From assembly GCA_022009775.1 (NCBI GenBank), contig CP091723.1, forward strand, positions 1,426,001 through 1,490,000: DNA of 64,000 bases. The letters are read 5' to 3'. Of this stretch, positions 1-9,135 are shown piece by piece. This stretch comes from Christensenella sp. GTDB lineage: Bacteria; Bacillota; Clostridia; Christensenellales; CAG-917. The position numbers were made by a program, and so were the translations under genes. Each line of letters opens with the position of its first letter. Position 1 is the first letter of the stretch. The notes under the pieces are model-generated. The model was not told where the DNA came from and ran no database searches. It was given only the letters and a program-made list of their open reading frames with translations.

Positions 1-1
1 G

Positions 2-2344
2 CAAGGTCTCGAATTGAACGACGCGGACCTGAAAGCCGAACTTATCGATGCAGACGGCAAAGTTGTGGCACAAGGCAATTTTGCCGTGCTCGGAATCGAC
101 GAAGGCGAGACGATCTCGGTCAAGATGACCGAAAATATCGATGCGCCGCATCTTTGGAACAGTGAAGATCCATATCTTTACAAATTGAGACTCACTTTCA
201 CGTCATCGGAAAAGGGTGTTGAAGTTTTCCGCGATATGCGACAAATCGACTTCGGTTTCCGCAAGGTTGAAATCGTTCCGTCAATCGACGGCAAGCAACC
301 GTACATAAAACTCAACGGCAAAAAACTCAAAATACGCGGCGTAAACCGTCACGAATTCCATCCCGATTTCGGTCACGCCGTCCCGAGAGAGTATACCGAA
401 AAAGACATTTTGCTTCTCAAAAAGCACAACGTCAACTCCATTCGTACGTCACACTATCCCAACAGCCGTGATTTCTACGAACTCTGCGACAAGTACGGCA
501 TCATGGTTATGTGCGAAAACAACCTTGAAACTCACGGACTTGCAACTCGCGTTCCGCGCTCGAACAAGACGTGGACGGAGCAGGTTTGCTGGCGTATGAG
601 AAACATGGTGCGCACCTATCGCAATCACGCGTGCATATTGTTCTGGTCTCTCGGCAACGAAAGCGGCAACGGAAAGGCGTTCCCCGCTATGAAAAAGGCG
701 GCTCTCGAACTCGATACGACTCGTCCCATCCACTACGAGCCGGACGCATACGTCAAGACGACGGACATAATGAGCGAGATGTACACCAAGGAAGAGCAGA
801 TGGAAGAGATTGCGAACAACAAATGCCACATTCACTCCATGGCGTTGTGGGCACCGTTCGGACATCTTCTCACTCCCAAGATGTACAAGGACAAGCCGTT
901 CATTCAATGCGAATACGCGCACTGCATGGGCAACAGTCTCGGCAACTTCGAAGACTACTGGAAGCACTTTCGTGCCAACGACAGACTTTGCGGCGGATAT
1001 ATTTGGGACTTTGCCGATCAGGCAATCAAGAGAGTGGGGACAGACGGCACGATAGAATACACCTACGGCGGAGACTGGGGCGACAAACCCAACGACGGAA
1101 CTTTCGCTTTCAACGGTATCGTGAGAGCGGACAGAAGCCCCAACCCCGCGTTCTACGAAGTGTGCAAAGTGTATCAAAGCGTTTGGTTTACGCTCAAAGG
1201 CGAAAATATCGAGATTGAAAACGAGTATATGTTCACGGCTCTCGACCGCTTCGAACTCAAACTCGATTTGCTTGAAAACGGCGTCGTGAAAGAGACGAAA
1301 GCTCTCGATATGCCTGCAGTCGCACCACAAAGCAAGGGTAGCGTGAAAATGCCGTTTGCTGTCGCAAAAGACGGCAACGAATACGCAGTCAACTGCTATG
1401 CGGTTGTCAAAGACTCTTTCGACGTGTTTGAAAAGGGCGACGTCGTCGCATACGAGCAACTTGACCTTACGGGCTTTATCGAAAAGAAACACGAAATCGC
1501 AAAAGGCAAAACCGTGTTCAACGAAGACGGCAAAATCATTCTCGAAAGCGGTGATTTGCGCGCGGTCGTGTCAAAAGACAGCGGTTGCATCACGTCTTTG
1601 ACGATAAAAGGCGACGAAAAACTTGCAAATCCGATTATGACGAACTTCTGGAGAGCGTTGATAGACAACGATGCGTCACCGCAACTTCCGTCCTTTGTGC
1701 AAAGCATATTCGGGAAGAAATTCTTCAAGCGCGCAAGCGCAAACCTTGTCAAGTCCAACATGATTCTCACCGACAAATCGGTGACGATAGACTGGGCTTG
1801 CTCGCCGCAACTGTATGCGCTCAGGACAAAATACGAGATGTGCGAAGACGGCTTGAAAGTCAGCATGAAGGTCAAAAACGCGCTCTATTCTTTGCCGAGA
1901 TACGGTTTCAGAATGCAACTTGCAACCAACGATGACGTGCAGTTCTATGCAAAAGGTCCGCACGAAAACTATTGCGACCGCAAGTCTTCTCAACTTCTCG
2001 GCGTATATAATGGCAACGTCAAGGACTTTGAACACGATTATCTCGTTCCGCAAGAAAACGGCAACCACTGCGAAGCAAGATGGCTCAAAGTGGGCGGTGA
2101 AGACGGAATTACGTTCATTGCCACAGACAAACCATTCGAGTTCAGCGTCCACGACTACACGCAGGAAGCACTCGACGACGCAAAGCATGCGCACGAACTC
2201 GCTCACGGCGGAGTGGTGGAAGTGTTCATCGACGGCATGCAACGCGGCGTGGGCGGCGACGTCCCGGCTCTTGCCTGCACCAAGAAACGCTACAAAATCT
2301 TGCCCAACCGTTTCCACGAGTTCTCGTTCATCATCAAAGCATAA
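2..2344 (+). CDS. lacZ: beta-galactosidase, glycoside hydrolase family 2 (5' end missing)
   Basis: Hydrolyses terminal beta-galactosides such as lactose in the cytoplasm. The reading frame is open from base 2, so the N-terminal sugar-binding domain lies outside the window. About 780 residues remain: the end of the immunoglobulin-like domain, the TIM barrel and the C-terminal LacZ domain. The acid/base motif GNESGNG has its Glu at codon 659-661, and the nucleophile motif CEYAHCMGNS has its Glu at codon 911-913; both match LacZ architecture. NRHEFHPDFGHAVP and NLETHGL are further family motifs. A clear terminator follows. galT and galK occur about 51 kb away, giving two steps of the Leloir pathway for released galactose. 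Confidence 0.93.
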   Translation, partial: QGLELNDADLKAELIDADGKVVAQGNFAVLGIDEGETISVKMTENIDAPHLWNSEDPYLYKLRLTFTSSEKGVEVFRDMRQIDFGFRKVEIVPSIDGKQPYIKLNGKKLKIRGVNRHEFHPDFGHAVPREYTEKDILLLKKHNVNSIRTSHYPNSRDFYELCDKYGIMVMCENNLETHGLATRVPRSNKTWTEQVCWRMRNMVRTYRNHACILFWSLGNESGNGKAFPAMKKAALELDTTRPIHYEPDAYVKTTDIMSEMYTKEEQMEEIANNKCHIHSMALWAPFGHLLTPKMYKDKPFIQCEYAHCMGNSLGNFEDYWKHFRANDRLCGGYIWDFADQAIKRVGTDGTIEYTYGGDWGDKPNDGTFAFNGIVRADRSPNPAFYEVCKVYQSVWFTLKGENIEIENEYMFTALDRFELKLDLLENGVVKETKALDMPAVAPQSKGSVKMPFAVAKDGNEYAVNCYAVVKDSFDVFEKGDVVAYEQLDLTGFIEKKHEIAKGKTVFNEDGKIILESGDLRAVVSKDSGCITSLTIKGDEKLANPIMTNFWRALIDNDASPQLPSFVQSIFGKKFFKRASANLVKSNMILTDKSVTIDWACSPQLYALRTKYEMCEDGLKVSMKVKNALYSLPRYGFRMQLATNDDVQFYAKGPHENYCDRKSSQLLGVYNGNVKDFEHDYLVPQENGNHCEARWLKVGGEDGITFIATDKPFEFSVHDYTQEALDDAKHAHELAHGGVVEVFIDGMQRGVGGDVPALACTKKRYKILPNRFHEFSFIIKA

Positions 2345-2390
2345 GCAATATCGAAAAATCGATATTCTAACCAATCAAAATTCACATTTC

Positions 2391-2423
2391 AAAGGCGTTG
2401 CGACACTCTCGCAACGCCTTTTG
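2391..2423 (+). terminator. Rho-independent terminator of lacZ
   Basis: A 13-bp perfect stem (AAAGGCGTTGCGA with TCGCAACGCCTTT) around a CACTC loop, ending in a short T run. It closes the lacZ transcription unit. Confidence 0.85.
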
Positions 2424-2453
2424 CATCCTAAGCTCCGACAATAAATCTCGCTC

Positions 2454-2482
2454 TTGCATTTTGCGCTTTTTTCTCGTATACT
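2454..2482 (+). promoter_or_regulatory. SigA-type promoter for the lipoprotein islet
   Basis: TTGCAT and TATACT separated by 17 bp, about 50 bp upstream of the start at 2535, in otherwise AT-rich sequence. Confidence 0.6.
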
Positions 2483-2534
2483 ATCTATAAGGGCATTTGC
2501 TCTTAATATTTGAAAGTTATAAGGGGGAGTGAAC

Positions 2535-3104
2535 ATGAAAAGAAATAGAACGATTTTGTGTATTGTGTTTTTGGTGTGTATATCTGTTTTGCTTGTTTCA
2601 TGTGGCGATAATAGTACGATTGACATAGGAAACTTGGTTTGTTTCGGTTTTGACGCCGAAAAGACCGCTGTCGCTTTTCGATATGGTCCTGTCATCGATA
2701 CTGAAGGCAACTATATGAAAATCAAAGAAGACTTGAAAATTGCCGATTTGTTTTTAGTTTTTGAAAAGATCCCCGGAGTGCATTATAGAAATATGAAAAA
2801 TAATGTAATTGATTGCGGACTGTCAAAAAAGAAGTATTCTGTTGGCGTATTCTTTAGATTTGAAGGCGAAGAAAACGCGAGAATGTACGATTTTACTTTT
2901 ATAGGACGAGTGAGATACAATTATACTTTGTTGATAAAACTGCGGAATGAAGATTTGTGCCTGGATACTGAATTGAAATTTACAATTCATTTTTATAAAG
3001 ATAACAACGGCAATATTTATGGTCAAGTTAATTGGGATCCAATTGAAAATGATTATTGCGGCGGTCTTTATTTAATGAAAACAGATAATGATATTATATC
3101 TTGA
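2535..3104 (+). CDS. hypothetical lipoprotein A (paralogue of the next gene)
   Basis: A 189-residue predicted lipoprotein. The N-terminus has Lys/Arg, a hydrophobic stretch and a lipobox LLVSC near residue 20, so the mature protein should be anchored outside the membrane. The start at 2535 follows a strong AAGGGGGAG site. It resembles the product of 3217-3741 in its second half: both contain KKYSV, then an acidic loop, then YDF.F.G and an N-E-(D/E)-L-x-(L/I)-D block, so the two look like an old duplication. No known domain was recognised. Base composition is visibly more AT-rich than lacZ or thrS, which suggests acquired or fast-evolving DNA. Function unknown. Confidence 0.75.
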   Translation: MKRNRTILCIVFLVCISVLLVSCGDNSTIDIGNLVCFGFDAEKTAVAFRYGPVIDTEGNYMKIKEDLKIADLFLVFEKIPGVHYRNMKNNVIDCGLSKKKYSVGVFFRFEGEENARMYDFTFIGRVRYNYTLLIKLRNEDLCLDTELKFTIHFYKDNNGNIYGQVNWDPIENDYCGGLYLMKTDNDIIS

Positions 3105-3140
3105 TTTTTCAATTGAATAAAATGACTATTAATAAAAAGT

Positions 3141-3175
3141 GGGGGGAGATGTATTATGAAATTGTATTGACGTGA
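3141..3175 (+). other. strong ribosome-binding site followed only by very short frames
   Basis: A GGGGGGAG motif precedes ATG codons at 3149 and 3156, but both frames stop after a handful of codons. This may be a decayed start of a third lipoprotein or a short leader peptide ahead of the gene at 3217. I cannot decide between them. Confidence 0.3.
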
Positions 3176-3216
3176 ATCCGCATATTTCAAGAATTAAATT
3201 AAATAGTAGGAGATTT

Positions 3217-3741
3217 ATGAAAAAGAGATTTTTAATTGTTTCGGTTGTTGTGCTGCTTTTGATGTTGTCTTGCATGCTTTTTGCTTGCGACAATCAAAAA
3301 GATCCTATGGAATACAAAGAAGGCTTGCACGAATTTGTTGCCACCGGCGATGAAGATTTTGACTGGCTTGGATACAAAATCGAGCGTATTTCAATGGATT
3401 TTAAGATGATAAGCAACAAAGAGTATAGAGCGGCGAAAAACGTAAACGTTGTAAGGAACAGCAAAAACTGGAAAAAGTATAGTGTTAAATTGTTTATAAA
3501 ACTTTTTGAAGAAGAACAAGGACATTATTATGATTTTATTTTTGACGGTTCTACTTTTTGTCAGCACACGATGACGGTTTTATTCAAAAACGAAGAACTT
3601 GGAATTGACAGTGAAGAATTGGTGGTATTTGGATTGTCATGGGATAATAGATCATGGAATTACAATTATTATGTGTTCATGGGATGGTCTTGTGGTCCGG
3701 CAAAGATAAATAGCGCACTAATTGAATTGCATCTTAACTAA
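3217..3741 (+). CDS. hypothetical lipoprotein B (paralogue of lipoprotein A)
   Basis: A 174-residue predicted lipoprotein with a signal segment and lipobox MLFAC around residues 20-25. The start at 3217 has a TAGGAGA site 5 bp upstream. The segment KKYSVKLFIKLFEEEQ followed by YYDFIFDG and KNEELGIDSEEL aligns by eye with the equivalent region of the upstream lipoprotein. It lies 12 bp before the peptidase gene and is probably cotranscribed with it. A link such as substrate, inhibitor or partner of that peptidase is only a guess from context. Confidence 0.75.
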   Translation: MKKRFLIVSVVVLLLMLSCMLFACDNQKDPMEYKEGLHEFVATGDEDFDWLGYKIERISMDFKMISNKEYRAAKNVNVVRNSKNWKKYSVKLFIKLFEEEQGHYYDFIFDGSTFCQHTMTVLFKNEELGIDSEELVVFGLSWDNRSWNYNYYVFMGWSCGPAKINSALIELHLN

Positions 3742-3753
3742 GGGGAAAAATTT

Positions 3754-5290
3754 ATGAAAAAGTATAGTTATAACAGCGTTTTTTTATTGATTGTAGCGTT
3801 TTGTTTTATCAGTTGTTTTTCGTTTATCGGATGCGATTTCGGAATCTTGAATAAACAGAATTATGAATCCGAGATTGATAGTTATCAGGATGCTATATCG
3901 ACGTTGCAAGAAAAAGAGTTGGAAAGATACTATTCAAAGAATAATATCAGACCGATGAGCAAAGAAGATGAAATGTCGGAAGAAAGAATAGATGCAATAA
4001 TAGGTATTAAACTTTATCTAAATAGATGGGATCCTTTATGTCAATGGGATGATAAGCCTATATTAAAAAAAGGATTGTCTGATAAATATGGTGTAAATCC
4101 AATAAATACTTATGAAAGTGAATCGTTTATTCAGGATGCAAAAAACGGCATAGAAGATTGGCCGAGTACGAAAGAGAGTGTCGGATGCGGGGCGATAGCA
4201 ATGATAGAAAGCTTGAATTATTTGGCTGAAACATTGCATTATAATTCTTTGAACAAATTCACTTCAAATAGAGTTACAAATGTAAATGAGATATTGACGC
4301 TTAATAGGACAAATCGGGCATACAATGTGCTTACAGAGACAAAAAGCACCGGTTGGTGGGGAGCAGGTACATCGATTATGCCGTCCAGTTTTGTTTTGGG
4401 GGCAAATGCAGTGCTAAAAAAGTATAATCTTCATAGAGACTCGAACGACTATTTGATTAACGTTACGGGTGATCTCGTTTCAAATCCGAAGAATAAACAA
4501 GGACGTATAGACGAAATCAAACAATACATTGACAACGGCGTCGTGTTTGTCATGTGGACGGGTGCAGGATTCGGCGATTTTAGCAATCATTATGTTAATA
4601 TTATCGGATATGAAGACTGGCAAGGCGTAGACACAAACGGAAACACCGTAACAAAAACATTTATTAAAGTTAATTTTAACTGGTCAGTTACGCAAACAGT
4701 TTTTATGGATAGTGAATTATTGAGCCGTCCAACTATGGGATTGATTAGATTTGAATTGAAACGAAGAAACATCAATGTTGACAACTCAACGCTTGGAATT
4801 GGCGATAGCTACAATTCAACCGAAATTTCTAAAATGACGCCAACATTATCGCGAGTGGATTATCTTAGAGCTGCGTACATAAATCATTATTCCGATGCGG
4901 CAGGTACGAATTTGGATGGGCAGTATGTGGCTCTTTCGCCAAAAAAAGAAAAATGAAGGGACGGCTTATTTGCAAATGTATTTTTCAACTTATGTCGTAG
5001 GAATGCATATAGATGTAAGTTGGTGGAGAGAAAAAGACAGGTATACTGATTCGCAAGGCGAATTGAAAATTCAATATAGAGATATGAATACAGAAGAATG
5101 GGTGACGATTTGCGATTTGCTTAATGATTTTTCATTATCAACGGATTTATCTAAGCCCACAAGATTATACGTTACAATGCCGTTTGTCTCTAATGTGATA
5201 CGGTTTTATGCCAAGTATAATACACCAACAGGAAACAGTAATGGCGGACGTTTTATACTACATGGTTTAAATGTGTTTTTAGCATTTTAA
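3754..5290 (+). CDS. secreted papain-like (C39-like) cysteine peptidase, frameshifted
   Basis: Predicted surface lipoprotein (signal segment, lipobox-like FIGC near residue 27) with a papain-fold peptidase core. A putative catalytic Cys sits in VGCGAIAMIESLNYL, the His in FSNHYVNIIGYED, and NFNWS supplies the Asn. Spacing and order fit C39/C10-like secreted peptidases, though the exact family is uncertain. The frame stops at 4954-4956, but a second frame continues without a gap to 5290 with a beta-rich C-terminal domain (WWREKDRY, DMNTEEWVTI). One base too many in the A runs at 4941-4953 explains this. Corrected length is about 511 residues. It is in the same AT-rich islet as the two lipoproteins. 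Confidence 0.7.
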
Positions 5291-5317
5291 AACTTTATTG
5301 AAGACATAATAAAAATA

Positions 5318-5348
5318 AATGCGGGAGACTTTCTCCTGCATTTTTTTA
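5318..5348 (+). terminator. Rho-independent terminator of the lipoprotein-peptidase islet
   Basis: GCGGGAGA pairs with TCTCCTGC (one G-U) around a short loop and is followed by a run of T. Confidence 0.85.
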
Positions 5349-5387
5349 TTGCCGATGTGCAATTTATATTATATAATATCTAAATAA

Positions 5388-5416
5388 TTGACATTGGACT
5401 TTTGCGATACTATAAT
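5388..5416 (+). promoter_or_regulatory. consensus SigA promoter of thrS
   Basis: Perfect TTGACA and TATAAT with a 17-bp spacer. The leader of about 65 nt contains a small hairpin (CCAC/GTGG near 5425) and a second one built on GCGC. No T-box motif was seen. Confidence 0.85.
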
Positions 5417-5488
5417 ATCAATCACCACGAAAGTGGAAAAATAATATTGCGCGTACAACTTACGTAGGGTTGATTGCGCGGAGGTAAT

Positions 5489-7427
5489 ATGCAACTCACA
5501 TTGAAAGACGGCAGCAAAATGTCATTCGACGGCGCGATGAGCGCGCTTGACGTGACAAAGCACATCAGCGAAGGACTTGCACGAGCGGCAATCGTATGTC
5601 GTATCGACGGAAAACTCGCTTCCATGGACACTATCATTGACAAGGACTGCAACTTTGAAGTGCTCACGTTCAACGACGAAGACGGCAAAAAGGTGTATCG
5701 TCACACTTGCGCCCATATTCTCGCTCAGGCAGTCAGAAACATCTATCCGACGGTGCAGTTGGCAATAGGCCCTGCAGTTGACAACGGATTCTATTACGAT
5801 TTCGATTTCAAGACCCCAATCACTCAAGCGGACTTTGAGAAAATCGAAGCGGAGATGAAGAGCATAATCAAAGCAAATTTGCCCATCACCCGCATCGAGT
5901 GTTCAAGAGAAGAGGCAGGCGAGCGCATCGCAAAGATGAAGCAGATCTACAAGGCGGAATTGCTTGCGGATATCCCCGAAGGCGAGACGATTTCCTTCTA
6001 TCAACAAGGTGACTTCATCGATCTTTGCAGCGGACCGCATCTCACGTCCACCGGCAAGATCAAGGCGTTCAAACTCACGTCGCTCACCGGTGCTTACTGG
6101 CGCGGCAACGAGAAGAACAAGATGCTCACCCGTATTTACGGCACTTGCTTTGAGAAGAAGGCGGATCTTGACGAATATATCCAAAAACTCGAAGAAGCAA
6201 AACTTCGCGACCACAACAAAGTGGGCAGAGAAATGGGCTTGTTTATGACCGATGAAAACATCGGACAAGGACTTCCGCTCATCATGCCCAAGGGCGCGCG
6301 TATCATCCAAATCATGCAGCGTTTCGTCGAAGACGAAGAGCAAAAAGCGTGGCTACTTGCTCACCAAGACGCCTATCATGACCAAGAACAACCTGTTCAT
6401 AACTTCGGGACACTGGGATCACTACAAGGACAAGATGTTCTACATCGGCGACGAAGACGTGGACGACGAGATTTTGTGCTTGCGTCCTATGACTTGCCCC
6501 TTCCAATTCACAATCTACAAGAACGGCTTGAAGAGCTATCGTGACCTTCCCGTGAGATATGCCGAGACAGCAATAGAATTCAGAAAAGAAGCGAGCGGCG
6601 AGATGCACGGTTTGACAAGGATCCGTCAATTCACGCTCTCGGACGGACATATCGTCTGCACGCCCGACCAACTTGAAAGCGAATTCCAAGGCGCAGTTGA
6701 CCTTATCAAATATCTCATCGGCATTCTCGGCTTGCAAGACGACGTGAGCTATCGTTTCTCTCGTTGGGACCCGAAAGACCCTGACAAGTACGTCGGCAAT
6801 GCGGAAGACTGGGACAAGGTTGAAACCGCAATGCAAACCATTCTCAACGACTTGCATATCGACTACACGGAAGCGTGGGGCGAAGCGGCGTTCTACGGCC
6901 CGAAACTCGACGTACAAGGCAAGAACGTGCACGGCAAAGAAGACACTCTCTTCACGGTGCAAATCGATTTCTCGCTCGCAACTCGTTTTGACATGATCTA
7001 CATTGACGAGAACGGCGAAAAGGCTCGCCCGCTCATCATTCACAGATCTTCCATCGGTTGCTACGAGCGTACTCTTGCAATGCTCATAGAAAAATACAAC
7101 GGAGCGTTCCCGATGTGGCTCGCGCCCGAACAGGCAAGAGTGCTTTCTCTCACCGATCGCACCGCCGACAAGGCAAAAGAAGTGCGTGACAAACTCTTCG
7201 ATCTCGGACTTCGTGCAGAAGCGGATGTGCGCAGTGAGAAACTCGGTAAGAAGATAAGAGAAGCGCAACTCGACAAAGTTCCTTACATCATCGTCATCGG
7301 CGACAAAGAAGCGGAACAGAACGTAATCTCCGTCCGCCATCGCAGTGAAGGGGATCTCGGCACTATGACTGTGGAAGAGTTTGTGGCGAAGGCTTTGCTT
7401 GAAGTCGCCACGAAGGAGATTAAATAA
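5489..7427 (+). CDS. thrS: threonyl-tRNA synthetase, frameshifted
   Basis: Charges tRNA-Thr. Order of parts: N-terminal TGS domain, editing domain (HTCAHILAQAVR and DLCSGPH), class II catalytic core with zinc ligands in RPMTCPFQ, SDGHI and IHRSSIGCYERT, and the anticodon-binding domain at the C-terminus. The start at 5489 has GGAGGT at the right distance. The frame breaks at the A run 6342-6346: the upstream frame ends in FVEDEEQK and the next frame continues RGYLLTKTPIMT. Removing one A restores a protein of about 645 residues, the usual length. Being essential, this break is most likely a sequence error. The stop codon lies in the first arm of a dispersed hairpin element. Confidence 0.95.
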
Positions 7428-7551
7428 TATCGCACCAAATAGCGAATAGCTGTGTCAACGCCCTGTGTTTGTCAACTCATGTACGCTTAGTACATTAGGG
7501 TTGCCACCCACAGGGCGTTTCCTTGCTCTTCATCTATTTGGCACGATATTA
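7425..7551 (+). repeat. nested-hairpin element E1 (first dispersed family)
   Basis: Starts at the thrS stop codon. The outer stem pairs TAATATCG and CCAAATAG with CTATTTGG and CGATATTA. An inner 10-bp stem pairs ACGCCCTGTG (7458-7467) with CACAGGGCGT (7509-7518). A further CAAC/GTTG stem and a TGTAC/GTACA hairpin sit inside. The loop words CAACTCA and TAGGGTTG and the tail TTCCTTGCTCTTCATC recur in other copies at 47418 and 51445, while the stem sequences differ. No other terminator separates thrS from infC. Confidence 0.8.
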
Positions 7552-7590
7552 TTAAAATCTCTTGGAATAATTTTTCTTTTAATTTCTTAA

Positions 7591-7605
7591 CATTAGGGTT
7601 GCCAC
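7591..7605 (+). repeat. 15-nt fossil of the E element loop
   Basis: CATTAGGGTTGCCAC repeats exactly positions 7493-7507 inside element E1, without the stems. It looks like a remnant of a second copy. The flanking sequence 7552-7690 is AT-rich and shows nothing else. Confidence 0.5.
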
Positions 7606-7692
7606 TTTATAAATATAACTTCCAATTAATCCGCATTTTTTCTATATACAAATAAAATAGTGCGAAAAAACCATACAAATTTTCAAAATCGT

Positions 7693-7721
7693 TTGACAAT
7701 GTGCTTTGTATTTGTTAGTAT
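7693..7721 (+). promoter_or_regulatory. SigA-type promoter of infC-rpmI-rplT
   Basis: TTGACA and TAGTAT with a 17-bp spacer, about 170 bp upstream of infC, leaving a long structured leader. Confidence 0.75.
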
Positions 7722-7812
7722 AGTTAAGCAAGCAAAGGACAGCCTTTCACCATTAGCGAAAGCGATATGGTCACCACACACAAAGTGTACTTGTCTATGA
7801 TAAGGTTAAGTG

Positions 7813-7849
7813 AGTGTTGAAGGCATCTTGGCTTCGACACTTATTTTTT
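7813..7849 (+). promoter_or_regulatory. attenuator-type terminator in the infC leader (L20-leader-like)
   Basis: AGTGTTGAAG pairs with CTTCGACACT (one G-U) and is followed by a TTATTTTTT tract, all before the infC start and after the promoter. In Bacillus the infC-rpmI-rplT operon is autoregulated by ribosomal protein L20 through leader attenuation. The position here fits that scheme, but the L20-binding fold itself was not verified. Confidence 0.65.
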
Positions 7850-7891
7850 GTGTAAAAACAAAAACCCTTACGGGAATACAGGAGTAAGCAT

Positions 7892-8407
7892 TTGAAAGAA
7901 CTGCAAATCAACGAACAAATCAGAGACAGAGAAGTTCGCCTGATAGGTGACGACGGTCAGCAATTCGGCGTTATCTCGATGAGAGAAGCGCGCCAGATCG
8001 CAGAAGAACGCGGTCTTGACATTTGCAAGGTTTCGCCGCCATCGGTTCAACCGCCCACGTGCAAGTTGATGGATTACGGCAAATACCGTTACGAACAACA
8101 GAAGCGCGAAAAGGAAGCGAAGAAGAATCAGAAAGTGATGGAAATCAAAGAGATTCGTCTTTCTGCGACTATCGATATCGGCGACACGACGAGACTTGCG
8201 CAACAAACCGCAAAATTCCTTGCGGAAGGCAACAAGGTCAAAGCGTCGATAAGACTCAAAGGTCGTCAACAGGCTCACCCCGAAATCGCGGTTAAAATCG
8301 TCGAAGACTATATCCAAATGGTCGGACAAGACGTCGTGGTCGAGAAAAAGCCCGTGCAGGAAGGTCGTATGATTTACACCATTCTCGCACCGTCACAAAA
8401 GAAATAA
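7892..8407 (+). CDS. infC: translation initiation factor IF-3
   Basis: Binds the 30S subunit and enforces correct start-codon and initiator-tRNA selection. It is 171 residues, the usual size, with the N-domain (INEQIRDREVRLIGDDG), a basic linker rich in Lys/Glu, and the C-domain (GRQQAHPEIAVKIVEDY). The start is a TTG at 7892, with GGAG 7 bp upstream; a rare start codon is typical for infC, which is sensitive to IF-3 itself. First gene of the infC-rpmI-rplT operon. Confidence 0.97.
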   Translation: MKELQINEQIRDREVRLIGDDGQQFGVISMREARQIAEERGLDICKVSPPSVQPPTCKLMDYGKYRYEQQKREKEAKKNQKVMEIKEIRLSATIDIGDTTRLAQQTAKFLAEGNKVKASIRLKGRQQAHPEIAVKIVEDYIQMVGQDVVVEKKPVQEGRMIYTILAPSQKK

Positions 8408-8467
8408 GACATTTATTGTGGCTTGCAGCAATGCAAGCAAAGCAAAAATATATTAGGAGGCAGACCT

Positions 8468-8665
8468 ATGCCAAAACAAAAAACACATAGCGGAGCAAAG
8501 AAGCGTTTCCACGTTACAGCAAACGGTCTTTACAAGAGAGGCCATTCTGCACACAGCCACCTTCTTACCAAGAAGACAACCAAGAGAAAGAGAGATCTTC
8601 GTTCCATCGAATACGTAGACGAAACGAGATGCGGAGAACTCAAAAAGTTGTTGCCGTACAAATAA
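8468..8665 (+). CDS. rpmI: 50S ribosomal protein L35
   Basis: A 65-residue basic protein of the large subunit, beginning MPKQKTHSGAKKRF, with the diagnostic GHSAHSHLLTKKTTKRKR core. The start at 8468 follows AGGAGG. Middle gene of the infC operon, 13 bp before rplT. Confidence 0.97.
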   Translation: MPKQKTHSGAKKRFHVTANGLYKRGHSAHSHLLTKKTTKRKRDLRSIEYVDETRCGELKKLLPYK

Positions 8666-8678
8666 GGAGAATTGAACA

Positions 8679-9032
8679 ATGAGAATTAAAAGAGCAGTCA
8701 ACGCAGTCAAAAAGCGTAGAAAAATAATGAAACAAGCAAAGGGTTATTATGGCGGAAAGCACACCCTTTATCGTGTTGCAAAACAACAACTTCTCAAGAG
8801 CGGCGTTTATGCATACGTTGGCAGAAAGCAAAAGAAACGTGATTTCAGACAACTCTGGATTGCACGTATCAACGCTGCTGCACGTATCAACGGTATGAGT
8901 TATTCCACTCTTATGCACGGTCTCAAAGTCGCAGGCATCGATCTCAACAGAAAGGTGCTCAGCGAAATCGCAATCAGCGATCCTCAAGCATTCACGGCTC
9001 TCTGCGACCAAGCAAAGAAGGCTCTTGCATAA
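8679..9032 (+). CDS. rplT: 50S ribosomal protein L20
   Basis: A 117-residue 23S rRNA-binding protein required early in 50S assembly; in Bacillus it also represses its own operon through the leader. Motifs: RRKIMKQAKGYYGGK near the N-terminus and RQLWIARINAAAR in the globular part. The start follows AAGGAG. A strong terminator ends the operon. Confidence 0.97.
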   Translation: MRIKRAVNAVKKRRKIMKQAKGYYGGKHTLYRVAKQQLLKSGVYAYVGRKQKKRDFRQLWIARINAAARINGMSYSTLMHGLKVAGIDLNRKVLSEIAISDPQAFTALCDQAKKALA

Positions 9033-9042
9033 TTAAACGAAG

Positions 9043-9078
9043 TATCCGTTGCGCATTGATTTGCGCAACGGATATTTT
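9043..9078 (+). terminator. Rho-independent terminator of infC-rpmI-rplT
   Basis: A 13-bp perfect stem, TATCCGTTGCGCA with TGCGCAACGGATA, followed by TTTT. Confidence 0.88.
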
Positions 9079-9135
9079 ACGAGTATTTTTCTTATAGAGA
9101 CGTATTCGATTTGACAACGTGATCAAGGCGGTAAA

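Noticed and set aside
449..1492. Long open frame of 347 codons on the strand opposite lacZ; similar antisense frames opposite thrS, murG, parE, dnaX and dnaB
   Set aside because: They are mirror frames of strongly coding genes, have no ribosome-binding sites and encode Cys/His/Phe-rich sequence without family motifs.
5417..5488. T-box riboswitch upstream of thrS
   Set aside because: The leader is only about 65 nt and lacks the T-box sequence and a terminator-antiterminator pair.
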